Shown here piece after piece: positions 1 through 7,400 of a DNA stretch of 9,685 nt. The position numbers were made by a program, and so were the translations under genes. Source of the stretch: JAWLGW01 sp964569055 (GTDB taxonomy: Bacteria; Planctomycetota; J058); contig CAZMSZ010000291.1 in assembly GCA_964569055.1 (NCBI GenBank), forward strand, positions 1 to 9,685, written 5' to 3'. The notes beneath the pieces were generated by a model. It was not told where the DNA came from, searched no databases, and saw nothing but the letters and a program-made list of their open reading frames with translations. The stretch's first letter is position 1. Each line of letters starts with the position of its first letter.

Positions 1-15
1 GACAGCCGGGGGGAC

Positions 16-38
16 TCTGGGGGGCGGAGCCCCCCAGA
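16..38. repeat. 10-bp inverted repeat (hairpin) near the left edge
   Basis: Arms TCTGGGGGGC (16-25) and GCCCCCCAGA (29-38) are perfect complements with a 3-base GGA loop. Neither strand carries a clear T-run after it, so it is not a textbook terminator. It could still act as one for a gene converging from the left, or be a copy of a dispersed GC-rich palindrome. Its right arm is also the first half of the direct repeat at 29-64. Confidence 0.6.
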
Positions 39-64
39 AACCAAGCAGCCCCCCAGAAACCAAG
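29..64. repeat. Two tandem copies of a 17-bp direct repeat
   Basis: The sequence GCCCCCCAGAAACCAAG occurs at 29-45 and again, identically, at 48-64, with CA between them. The second copy lacks the partner arm that lets the first copy fold, and it ends directly beside the palindrome at 67-96. It looks like a partial duplication of the hairpin's right flank. Confidence 0.75.
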
Positions 65-96
65 AAAACCGGGCGGCGCGATCGCGCCGCCCGGTT
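60..96 (-). terminator. Rho-independent terminator of the VWA gene
   Basis: Bases 67-96 form a perfect 30-bp palindrome (AACCGGGCGG at the left end, CCGCCCGGTT at the right). Read on the minus strand it lies about 33 bases after the VWA stop codon and is followed by TTTTCTT, the usual hairpin plus U-tract arrangement. A hairpin from a zero-spacer palindrome loses its central few pairs to the loop but keeps a stem of about 13 bp. Confidence 0.8.
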
Positions 97-129
97 CCGT
101 GCAGAGGTTCGAAAGAAGAAACCGGTGAT

Positions 130-1017
130 CTACTCGACCTCGATGTAGGTCCCGCCGTTCTCCGCCGCGATCCGCTGCATGAAGCTGCGGGCCGCGGGGT
201 CGCTCGAGACGCCGATCCCGAAGGTGTCGATCTTGGCGCCCTGGGTGTTGGCCATCTTCACGAGGTTGGCGTGGTCGTCGAAGCTGCCCACGTAGTTCAT
301 GGCGCAGTCGAGGAAGTTGGGCGCCCCGTCGGAGAGCAGCACCACGGTGGTGTTGTCCTTGTCGAGCAGGGCGCTCTGGATCGCGAGGCCGGTGTTGGTC
401 CAGCCGTCGGGCTGCAGGGCGTCGATCCAGGCGAAGGCCGCGATCTTGTTGGGGGCCGAGGCCTCCTGCTTCTCGCCCCAGAGCTGATCGACGCACTCGT
501 CGTAGGCGAGGATGTTGAACGAGAAGTTCTCGGGCAGGCCCTGGATCGACTTCTTGAGCTCGGCCTTGGCGCGATCGAGGCGGTTGCCGTTGCGGATCAC
601 CCCGTTCTCGTCCTCGAACGGGCCGGCGGACATGATCGTCATGCTGCCCGAGAGGTCGACCACGAACACCAGGCTCGGGCTCTCGGTGTCGATCTCCTCG
701 CCGAAGAACACGGGCGGGGGCACGTCGCGCGGATCGTCGCCCGCCTCGCCACCCTGCTCCTGCTCGCCCTGGTCGGTGCCCTGCTCGTCGTCGTTGCGCA
801 GGGCGATGCCCGGGCCGAAGGGCGCGGGGCCCATGGGGAGGTCGAGGCCGGTCGGGAGGTCGATCTGCGGGGCCGGCTTCTTGTAGGGAGCCTCGGGCTT
901 GAGCTCGGGCGGGTTCGCCAGGGCCAGGCTCGAGGTCAGGAGCACCACGGCCGCCGTGATGATCGACCCGCCCGTGCTCGCCACCACCCCCGTCGTCGAG
1001 ATCCGCGTCGCGTTCAT
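130..1017 (-). CDS. Secreted von Willebrand factor A (VWA) domain protein
   Basis: The predicted protein has 295 residues. An N-terminal signal peptide (hydrophobic core about 18-31, likely cleavage after A-L-A at 32-34) sends it across the inner membrane. A proline-rich then acidic Gln/Glu/Gly linker (about 36-100) precedes a VWA domain (about 114-295). All metal-ion-dependent adhesion site elements are visible: DLSGS (D121, S123, S125), T207 in the GWTNTG stretch, and D230 in LLSDGAP. It should therefore bind a divalent metal and a protein ligand; which ligand is unknown. Cys175 and Cys238 could form a disulfide. There is no C-terminal anchor or sortase signal. The start was chosen for AGGAG at 1024-1028, 6 bases upstream; an in-frame extension to 1176 would bury the signal peptide behind 53 residues and run across the dyads. 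The gene probably has its own promoter and ends at the 67-96 terminator. Confidence 0.9.
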   Translation of the reverse strand: MNATRISTTGVVASTGGSIITAAVVLLTSSLALANPPELKPEAPYKKPAPQIDLPTGLDLPMGPAPFGPGIALRNDDEQGTDQGEQEQGGEAGDDPRDVPPPVFFGEEIDTESPSLVFVVDLSGSMTIMSAGPFEDENGVIRNGNRLDRAKAELKKSIQGLPENFSFNILAYDECVDQLWGEKQEASAPNKIAAFAWIDALQPDGWTNTGLAIQSALLDKDNTTVVLLSDGAPNFLDCAMNYVGSFDDHANLVKMANTQGAKIDTFGIGVSSDPAARSFMQRIAAENGGTYIEVE

Positions 1018-1133
1018 GCTCGGCTCCTCTCTCTCCCTCTGCGCGGGAGCTCCAGAGCACGCGTGGTGCCGCGGTCGTTTCGTCCTCAACCCCTTCGTTA
1101 TCAAGGCCCTCGTGCTCGAGATCCCCTCGACCT

Positions 1134-1173
1134 TCAACCCTGGTTGAGGGGGTGAGACCTCAACCGTGGTTGA
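1134..1173. promoter_or_regulatory. Twin dyad-symmetric operator-like sites upstream of the VWA gene
   Basis: Two palindromes, TCAACC-CT-GGTTGA (1134-1147) and TCAACC-GT-GGTTGA (1160-1173), share identical arms and sit 26 bp apart centre to centre. Partial outer symmetry extends each towards CCTCAACC-N2-GGTTGAGG, an 18-bp format like SoxR/MerR-family operators. A further half-site CCTCAACC lies at 1084-1091. The 2-base spacer is too short for an RNA hairpin loop with full arms, so a protein-binding DNA site is more likely than a terminator. The sites lie about 117-156 bp upstream of the VWA start codon. No convincing -10/-35 pair was found around them, so regulation of the VWA gene is inferred only from position. 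Confidence 0.6.
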
Positions 1174-1215
1174 CACCGGCGATCGAGGCGGCGAGACCGC
1201 TCGGAACCGTTGGGC

Positions 1216-2850
1216 TTACGACTCGGTCGCCCCGTCACCTGTCGTTGACGGCAGGCGGATGGTGAAGCAGGCGCCGCCGAGGTCGGGGCTGTTGCCGACC
1301 TCGAGGGTGCCCCCGTGGCCCTCGACCACCCCGTGCGCGACCGAGAGGCCCAGGCCGGTCCCCGGGGTCCGGCTGCCGCCCAGGGACCCCTTGGTGGTGA
1401 AGAACGGCTCGAAGATCCGATCGCGGATCTCGGCGGGCACCCCGCGGCCGCTGTCCTCGATGGTCAGCACCACCTCGCCCGCGCTCGCCGTGACGGAGGC
1501 CCGGATCACCCGGCGGGGGCCGTCGGCCACCGCGTGGGCCGCGTTGATGATGAGGTTGATCACGACCTGCTCGAGCTGGGCGGGGTCGGCGCGCAGGGTG
1601 GGGGCCGGCCCGACCCGGCGCTCGAGCTCGACCCCGTGCTCCTCGAGGCGGGGGCGCGCGAGGCTGACGGCGCGGTCGAGGACCGCCGCGGGGTCGACCC
1701 CGGGCTGGGGGGCGAGCGGCGTCCCGCGCGCGAACCGGAGCAGGTGGTCCACCGTCCCGAGCGCCCGCTCGAGCGTCTCGCCCACCAGGCCGAGGGTCTC
1801 GCGCGGCGTCTCGCCCGGCTCGGCCACGAGCAGGTCGACCAGCCCCTTGGCGCCGCCGAGGATGTTCCCGAACTCGTGCGCGATCCCCGAGACCATGCGC
1901 CCGAGCGCCGCGAGCTGCTCCTGGCGCAGCAGGCGCGCCTCGTAGTCGCGCAGCAGCGTCACGTCCTGGAACACCAGGATCGCGCCCAGGCGCTGCCCCG
2001 CGAGGTCCTCGAGGGGGGTGCGCGCGTAGCCGATCCGGCGCTCGCCCTGGGTGGGATGCGCGAACGCGAGGTCGGCGCGGCCCGGCTCGTCGAGCGGCTC
2101 GAGCGCCCGGCCGCCGCGCTCGAGCAGCGGCGCCACCGGGGCGAGCGCCTCGATCGCGCCCAGCTCGCGCCCGAGGACCAGGTGCTCGGGCACGCCCAGG
2201 ATCCGCTCGGCGGCGCGGTTGTAGGTCGTGACCCGCCCGCGCGCGTCGACCACGAGCACCCCGCTCGCCACGCACGAGAGCACGTTGCGCAGGTGCTCGC
2301 CCAGGTCCGCCAGCTCCTGGCGCAGCGCCGCCGTCCGCACCTCGTGCTCCTCGCGCTCTTGGTCGCCGATCTGCGAGAGGAACCCGGTGAACAGCCCGGC
2401 GGCCAGGAGCAGCAGCGCCAGGGTGTGGGTGGTGTGCAGCGCGTTGACGCTGGCGGCGGGCTGCTGGCCCACGAGGTAGATCAGCCCGCCCGCCGCGAGC
2501 GCGCTCGCGAACGTGCCGCCCACCACCGAGCGCGCGGTCGCGATCACCGCGCCCAGGAGCAGCAGGGCCAGCAGCTGCGGCTCGATCCCTTCGTGCAGGG
2601 TGGTCGCGACGACGCCCAGCGCGAACAGCCCGAACACCGGCCCCGACCACAGCCAGGCCAACAGCGGCCGCGCCGCGCCGCGCAGCTCGAGCAGGCCGGC
2701 CAGGACGAGCGCCACGGCCGCGGGCAAGAACGCGACCAGGCGGCGCCCGGCCGGGAGCCCGGCGGTGGCCGCGGCCCACAGCGCCACCGCCGCGAGCAGC
2801 GCCAGGAGCAGCGCCCGGAGGAGGAGCAGCAGCTGCGCGCGGCCGCTCAT
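1216..2850 (-). CDS. Membrane PAS sensor histidine kinase (NtrB/PilS-like)
   Basis: The 544-residue protein starts with about six hydrophobic segments (roughly 5-30, 37-56, 62-84, 90-106, 110-130, 141-159). A short charged coiled-coil linker (about 160-188) and a PAS domain (about 190-300, with VLVVDARGRVTTYNRAAERI) follow. The kinase core comes next: H-box GIAHEFGN with phospho-acceptor His325, N-box INLIINAAH (N436), G1 box DSGRG (466-470), F-box FEPFFTTK (480-487) and G2 box GTGLGL (497-502). All catalytic elements are intact. It should autophosphorylate at the inner membrane and pass phosphate to a response regulator, but none is encoded in the window. The start ATG overlaps the stop of the upstream transferase gene and has GGGAGG at 2858-2863, 7 bases upstream; the open frame further upstream lies inside the transferase gene. 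Layout (six TM, PAS, HisKA, HATPase) matches PilS/NtrB-like kinases; the signal is unknown. Confidence 0.93.
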   Translation of the reverse strand: MSGRAQLLLLLRALLLALLAAVALWAAATAGLPAGRRLVAFLPAAVALVLAGLLELRGAARPLLAWLWSGPVFGLFALGVVATTLHEGIEPQLLALLLLGAVIATARSVVGGTFASALAAGGLIYLVGQQPAASVNALHTTHTLALLLLAAGLFTGFLSQIGDQEREEHEVRTAALRQELADLGEHLRNVLSCVASGVLVVDARGRVTTYNRAAERILGVPEHLVLGRELGAIEALAPVAPLLERGGRALEPLDEPGRADLAFAHPTQGERRIGYARTPLEDLAGQRLGAILVFQDVTLLRDYEARLLRQEQLAALGRMVSGIAHEFGNILGGAKGLVDLLVAEPGETPRETLGLVGETLERALGTVDHLLRFARGTPLAPQPGVDPAAVLDRAVSLARPRLEEHGVELERRVGPAPTLRADPAQLEQVVINLIINAAHAVADGPRRVIRASVTASAGEVVLTIEDSGRGVPAEIRDRIFEPFFTTKGSLGGSRTPGTGLGLSVAHGVVEGHGGTLEVGNSPDLGGACFTIRLPSTTGDGATES

Positions 2851-2863
2851 GCCGGCGCCTCCC
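2847..2863 (-). promoter_or_regulatory. ATGA stop/start overlap with kinase Shine-Dalgarno
   Basis: On the minus strand the transferase TGA (2849-2847) overlaps the kinase ATG (2850-2848). A strong GGGAGG (2863-2858) lies in the last transferase codons, 7 bases before the ATG. This arrangement fixes the kinase start and implies coupled translation from one mRNA. Confidence 0.85.
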
Positions 2864-4121
2864 GGCGTGCCCGGACGCGCGCCAGCAGCGCGGCGGCGCC
2901 CAGCACGGCCAGCGCGTCGAGGAGCGACGCCGCCGGGGCGAGGTAACGCGGGATCGGATAGAGCAGCGCGGGCGCGAGCGCGAAGAAGGCGAGCGCGGCC
3001 AAGAGCTGCGGCGCCGCGCGCCAGCGGCCGCTGCGCGCCAGCCACACCGCCCCGAGCAGCGCCGCGGCCAGGCGCGCCCAGTGCGCCGGCAGCGCCGCCC
3101 AGCGCAGCGGGTAGAGACGCGGGTGGTAGGCGAGGCGGATCGCGCCGGGGAGCTCGACCCAGTACCACAGGTTCTGGCGCGCGAGCCGCCCGAGCGAGCG
3201 GAGCGGGTGGTCGCGCCAGTTGGCCCAGGCCCGCGCGTAGAAGATCCGCTTGGTCTGGGCCACGCCGTGGCGAGCGACCAGCTCGCGCTCCTCGGCGAAC
3301 GCGGCGGCCTGGAAACCCGTGGCGGTGTCACCGCTCAACCAGGGATTGGGGCAGGCGCTGGTCAGCCACAGCTCGCGCGCAGGGACCGCGTTCTCGGTGG
3401 CGACCACGGAGAACCGCCCGAGCACGCGCTCGTTTCGGCGCGCCCACAAGAACAGGGCGAGCCCGGCCGCGAGCGCGATCGCGGCCCACGGGGCGAGGGG
3501 CGCGAGGCGCAGCCGGCGCGCGCGCCACAGCGCGAGCCCCTCCCCGGCGGCGAGGAAGCCCACCAGGAGGAGATAGAGCTGATGGGTCGAGGTCAGCGCG
3601 ACCGTGAGCGCCGCCGCGGCGGCGAGGCGGGCGCGCCCGCGCAGCAGCGCGAGCGCGAGCAAGAGCGCGGTCACGAGCGCCTGCAGCAGCGCCTCGCGCA
3701 GGACCCAGGGCGCCTGCCCGATCGCGACCGGATCGAGCGCGGTCAGCAGGGCGCCGGCGAGCGCGAGGCGCCGCTCCACGAGGGGCGCGAGCAGGAGCGC
3801 GGCCGCGACCGCGGCCAGCCCGCCCAGCAGGGCCTGCGCGACCTGGACCGCCAGCACCGAGGGGCCGCCCGCGACCACGAACACCGCGGCCAGGAACGCG
3901 GGGTAACCGGGCGGCCGCTCCGCCGAGGGCGCGCCGGCGGCGTCGAGGTAGCCGCGCCCGCTCGCGAGCGACACGCCCGGCTCCCAGTAGCTCGGCGTGT
4001 CGCCGGCGTCGAACGCGAACGGCAGCGCGAGCGGCGCGAGGCGCGCGGCCACGGCCAGCACGAACACCGCGAGCAGCGCGCCCGCGCCGCCCGGCCAGCG
4101 CTCCGCTGCGGCTTGGCCCAT
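2847..4121 (-). CDS. Multi-pass membrane glycosyltransferase, GT39/ArnT/PMT type
   Basis: The 424-residue protein has around ten hydrophobic segments. Family-like landmarks are visible. A first periplasmic loop has acidic residues (FAFDAGDTPSYWEPG, D38 and D41) where GT39 enzymes keep their catalytic Asp. ERPPGYPAFLA follows at 69-78, a helix starts with WVLREALLQAL near 140, and PRYLAPAAS lies near the C-terminus (391-399). Such enzymes use polyprenyl-phosphate-linked sugars to glycosylate proteins or lipid-linked glycans on the periplasmic side. Substrate and acceptor cannot be read from this sequence. The ATG at 4121 was chosen because GGGAGGA lies at 4131-4137, 9 bases upstream; a GTG at 4178 would add 19 residues without a good ribosome site. 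The 3' end overlaps the kinase start (ATGA), so the two are translationally coupled. Confidence 0.75.
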   Translation of the reverse strand: MGQAAAERWPGGAGALLAVFVLAVAARLAPLALPFAFDAGDTPSYWEPGVSLASGRGYLDAAGAPSAERPPGYPAFLAAVFVVAGGPSVLAVQVAQALLGGLAAVAAALLLAPLVERRLALAGALLTALDPVAIGQAPWVLREALLQALVTALLLALALLRGRARLAAAAALTVALTSTHQLYLLLVGFLAAGEGLALWRARRLRLAPLAPWAAIALAAGLALFLWARRNERVLGRFSVVATENAVPARELWLTSACPNPWLSGDTATGFQAAAFAEERELVARHGVAQTKRIFYARAWANWRDHPLRSLGRLARQNLWYWVELPGAIRLAYHPRLYPLRWAALPAHWARLAAALLGAVWLARSGRWRAAPQLLAALAFFALAPALLYPIPRYLAPAASLLDALAVLGAAALLARVRARREAPA

Positions 4122-4490
4122 CGCCCGAGGTCCTCCCGGGAGTCGCTGCTCTCCGAGCCCGTCGCCGGCTGGCGCCACCCCTCGACCGGGGTTGGGTTCG
4201 GCCCCCGCACGTCAGCGTAACCCTTGCTGCGTCCGCGCGCTCGCCGAGACCGCCAGCGTGGTGTTTGCCCGGCCGAATTTTCCAACTTCGGGAACCGGCA
4301 GCGCCCTCTGGCTTCCGCGCTCCCGGAAAGCGTCAGGTGCGGGCGTCATCGCCGCGTACAGGTCGTTGCTCGAGACCTGCTTACAGGAGGCGTTCCGCGG
4401 TCGCCCGGTGCTGGACCTGGATCTGCTACGCAGCGCGTCGAACCGGTCGGCCTTCAGGGGGGCCATCGGGCAGCAACCCGGGAGTCACGG
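4122..4490. promoter_or_regulatory. Divergent intergenic region between transferase and lipoprotein genes
   Basis: These 369 bp separate two genes read in opposite directions and must hold both promoters, but no clear -35/-10 pair stands out on either strand. The most AT-rich patch is GAATTTTCCAAC (about 4275-4286). Small inverted repeats occur: GCTTCCG / CGGAAAGC (4311-4331, one bulged base) and CAGGTC / GACCTG with a 9-base loop (4359-4379). The second overlaps an alternative CCTG / CAGG pairing just downstream. The lipoprotein's ribosome site GGGAG is at 4480-4484, 6 bases from the ATG. The stretch is open in one frame but gives no recognisable protein. Confidence 0.45.
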
Positions 4491-7400
4491 ATGTTGAAGA
4501 GCACGCGCAGCGGTCGGACGCTCTGGATCGGAGCGGGCGCGGCCATCCTGTCGGTCGGTCTCATCGGCTGTGGAGGCCATTCGAGCAGCAACAAGGGCGC
4601 GTCGACGGTCGCCCCGTCGACGTCGGCCGGGACTTCCCCCACGACGAGCGGCAGCACGTCCATCCCCGGCACGGGCGGCCTGCCCTCCATGCCTGGCGGC
4701 CTGCCCGGTAGCGGCGGGATCCCTGGCGGCGGCAGCATTCCCGGCGGCGGCGGCCTCCCCGGCGGCGGCGGCCTCCCCGGCGGCGGCGGGCTTCCGGGCG
4801 GCGGCGGGCTTCCGGGCGGCGGCGGCCTCCCCGGCGGCGGCGGCACTCCTGGCGGCGGCGGCGGCGTCCCCGCGGGCGACGACCACGGCAACGACGCGGC
4901 CAGCGCCAGCAGCCTCAGCCTGATGGGCGGCGTGGCGGGCGCGATCAACTACGCCGGCGACGCCGACTGGTTCAAGGTCCAGCTCAGCGGCGGGGTCGAC
5001 TACGACTTCCTGACCCGCAACCTCGCGGGCGGCATGGACACGATCCTGCGCCTGATCGACACCAACGGCACCTCGGTCCTGGCCGAGAACGACAACGCGG
5101 GGACCAACGACCCCTCCTCGCGGGCCACGTTCTCGATCCAGACCACCGGCGAGTACTACCTGCAGGTCGTGCACGCCGACCCGGCCGCGACCGCGGGCAG
5201 CTACGAGGTGGCCTACATCCTCTCGGCCGGCGGCGGCGGCACGCTCCCGCCCGACGACCACGGCAACGACACGAGCACCGCGACGGCGCTCACGGTCGGG
5301 ACGCCGGTCTCGGGGCGGATCGAGATCGCCGGTGACCTCGACCACTTCAAGGTGACGCTGGTCGGCGGCACGTCCTACGACTTCGCCGCTGCCTCGTTCG
5401 GCGACACCATGATCGAGGTGCTCGACGCCAACCTCAACCTGCTGGCCGCGGACGACGACAGCGGCCCCGGCCTCGACGCGCTGGTGAGCAACCTCGCGAT
5501 CGCGAACGACGGCGACTACTTCGTGATCGTGAGCTGCTACAGCACCAGGACGGCCGACTACGACGTGTCGGTCGTGGCCGCCGGCAGCGGCACCCCGGGC
5601 GGCGGCGGCTCGACGACCGACGACCACGGCAACGACGCGGCGTCCGCCACGGCCGTGACCCTCGGCACCCCGACCGCGGGTGAGATCGAGACGGCTGGTG
5701 ACGTGGACGTGTTCTCGGTCCAGCTGACCGGCGGCGAGACCTACGACTTCCGCACCGACACCCTCGACGACACGGTGATGGCGATCTACGACGACGCCGG
5801 CGCGCTCCAGGCGGAGAACGACGACGAGGACGTGATGGCCGGGCTCTACAACTCGCTGGTCGCGGGCTTCACCGCCCCGGCCGACGGGACCTACTACATC
5901 CACGTCGAGGGCTTCAACGGCTTCGGGCTGGTGACCCTGCCCAGCTACACGATCACCGCCACCCAGACCAGCAGCGGCGGCGGCGGCACCCCGACCCCGA
6001 CCGACGACCACGGCGACGACGCGGCCTCGGCCACGGCGATCGCGCTGGCCAGCCCCACCGCCGGCAGCATCGAGGTCGCTGGTGATCAGGACTGGTTCGC
6101 GGTCGACCTCGCGGCCGGTCACACCTACGAGCTGACCGTCGCCGGCAACGGCGCGAACGACGACCCCGAGCTGACGCTCTACGCCAGCGACGGGACCACC
6201 GTCCTCGACTACAACGACGACGATCAGACCGCCCCCGTGGCCACGCTGAGCTCCAAGCTCGTGTTCGCGGCCACGACCACCGGCACGCACTACCTCGCGG
6301 TCGGCGGCGCGAACAACGGCACGCCCGGCTACAGCGTGCAGGCGATCGACACCGCGCCGCCCGCGGCCGACGCGGTCCTGGCCGGGTCGAGCTTCGTCGA
6401 CGTCGACGGCTCGAACCACGCCTCGCAGGGTGACCAGATCGTGCTGACCTTCAGCGGCGACGTGACCATGATCACGATCCAGCCCTCGCCGCTGCCGGTG
6501 ATCGACCCGAGCCTCGAGTTCGTGCTCCCCGTCGCGGGCGACAGCTTCGGCGCGGGCGCGACCATGGTCATGGGTCCGGCCTCGACCGAGGTCACGATCA
6601 CCCTTGGCCGGGACCCGGTCCTGCGGCTGTCGGGCGCCTTCGACTCGGCCAACGTGGCGCAGGGCGCCGCGTCGGGCATCGACGTCTCGCCGACCAACAC
6701 GATCTCGAGCGTGGCCACGGGCAACGCCGCGGTGGCGGGCGCGGTCGACCTCGACTCGTCGCTGACCGCCGGGTTCGTGGCAGGCCCGACCCTGATCACC
6801 GCCCGCGGCTACCACACCGCCACGCTGCTCGACGACGGCCGCGTGCTGGTGGTGGGCGGCATGGTCGGCCAGGGCGCTGACTTCGCCTACGAGACCGAGA
6901 TCCTCGACGCGGGCGTGTTCACCGACGCGACCGACCCGAGCGTGGGCGGCGCGGCGGCGGCCATGGTCGCCCAGGACCAGGCCACCGGCAACGTCTACTA
7001 CGTCGGCCGCTACGACCACACCGCCACCAAGCTGGCGAACGGTCAGGTCCTGATCGCGGGCGGGCGCGGCTTCGAGGCCCTGTTCGACGCCAACGGCGAC
7101 CCGGTCTTCCAGGAGCTCTACTCGGCCTTCGTGTTCGACCCGACCTTCAACGAGTTCACGCCGGCGAACGGGTTCCTCAACTTCCCCCGCCGCGGCCACT
7201 ACGCGACGCTCCTCCCCAACGGGCAGGTGCTGATCTCGGGCGGCTACAACGGCGCGGTCAACGCGGGCAGCGGCGGCAGCCTCCCGTTCGCCGAGCTGTT
7301 CGACCCGGCGCAGGGGACGTTCACCGCCATGACCGGAATGGACATGGTCTGGCCGCGTGAGCAGGGCTCGGCCCACCTCCTGCCCAACGGCTCGGTCCTC

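Noticed and set aside
1018..1176. An N-terminal extension of the VWA protein by 53 residues.
   Set aside because: It would place residues before the signal peptide and code through the dyads, while AGGAG sits 6 bases before the ATG at 1017.
1315..2946. A 543-codon plus-strand frame opposite the kinase gene.
   Set aside because: Gln/Arg/Glu-rich composition without motifs; the opposite strand carries all kinase boxes intact.
2851..3168. An N-terminal extension of the kinase by 106 residues.
   Set aside because: It overlaps the C-terminal coding part of the transferase, has Arg/Ala/Gly-rich shadow composition, and the ATG at 2850 has a strong GGGAGG site.
4224..4490. An in-frame extension of the lipoprotein upstream to 4224.
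   Set aside because: The lipoprotein signal peptide must be at the N-terminus and the GGGAG site marks the ATG at 4491.
4737..4862. A CRISPR-like array.
   Set aside because: The units are contiguous 18-bp repeats with no spacers and translate in frame as PGGGG units of a lipoprotein.
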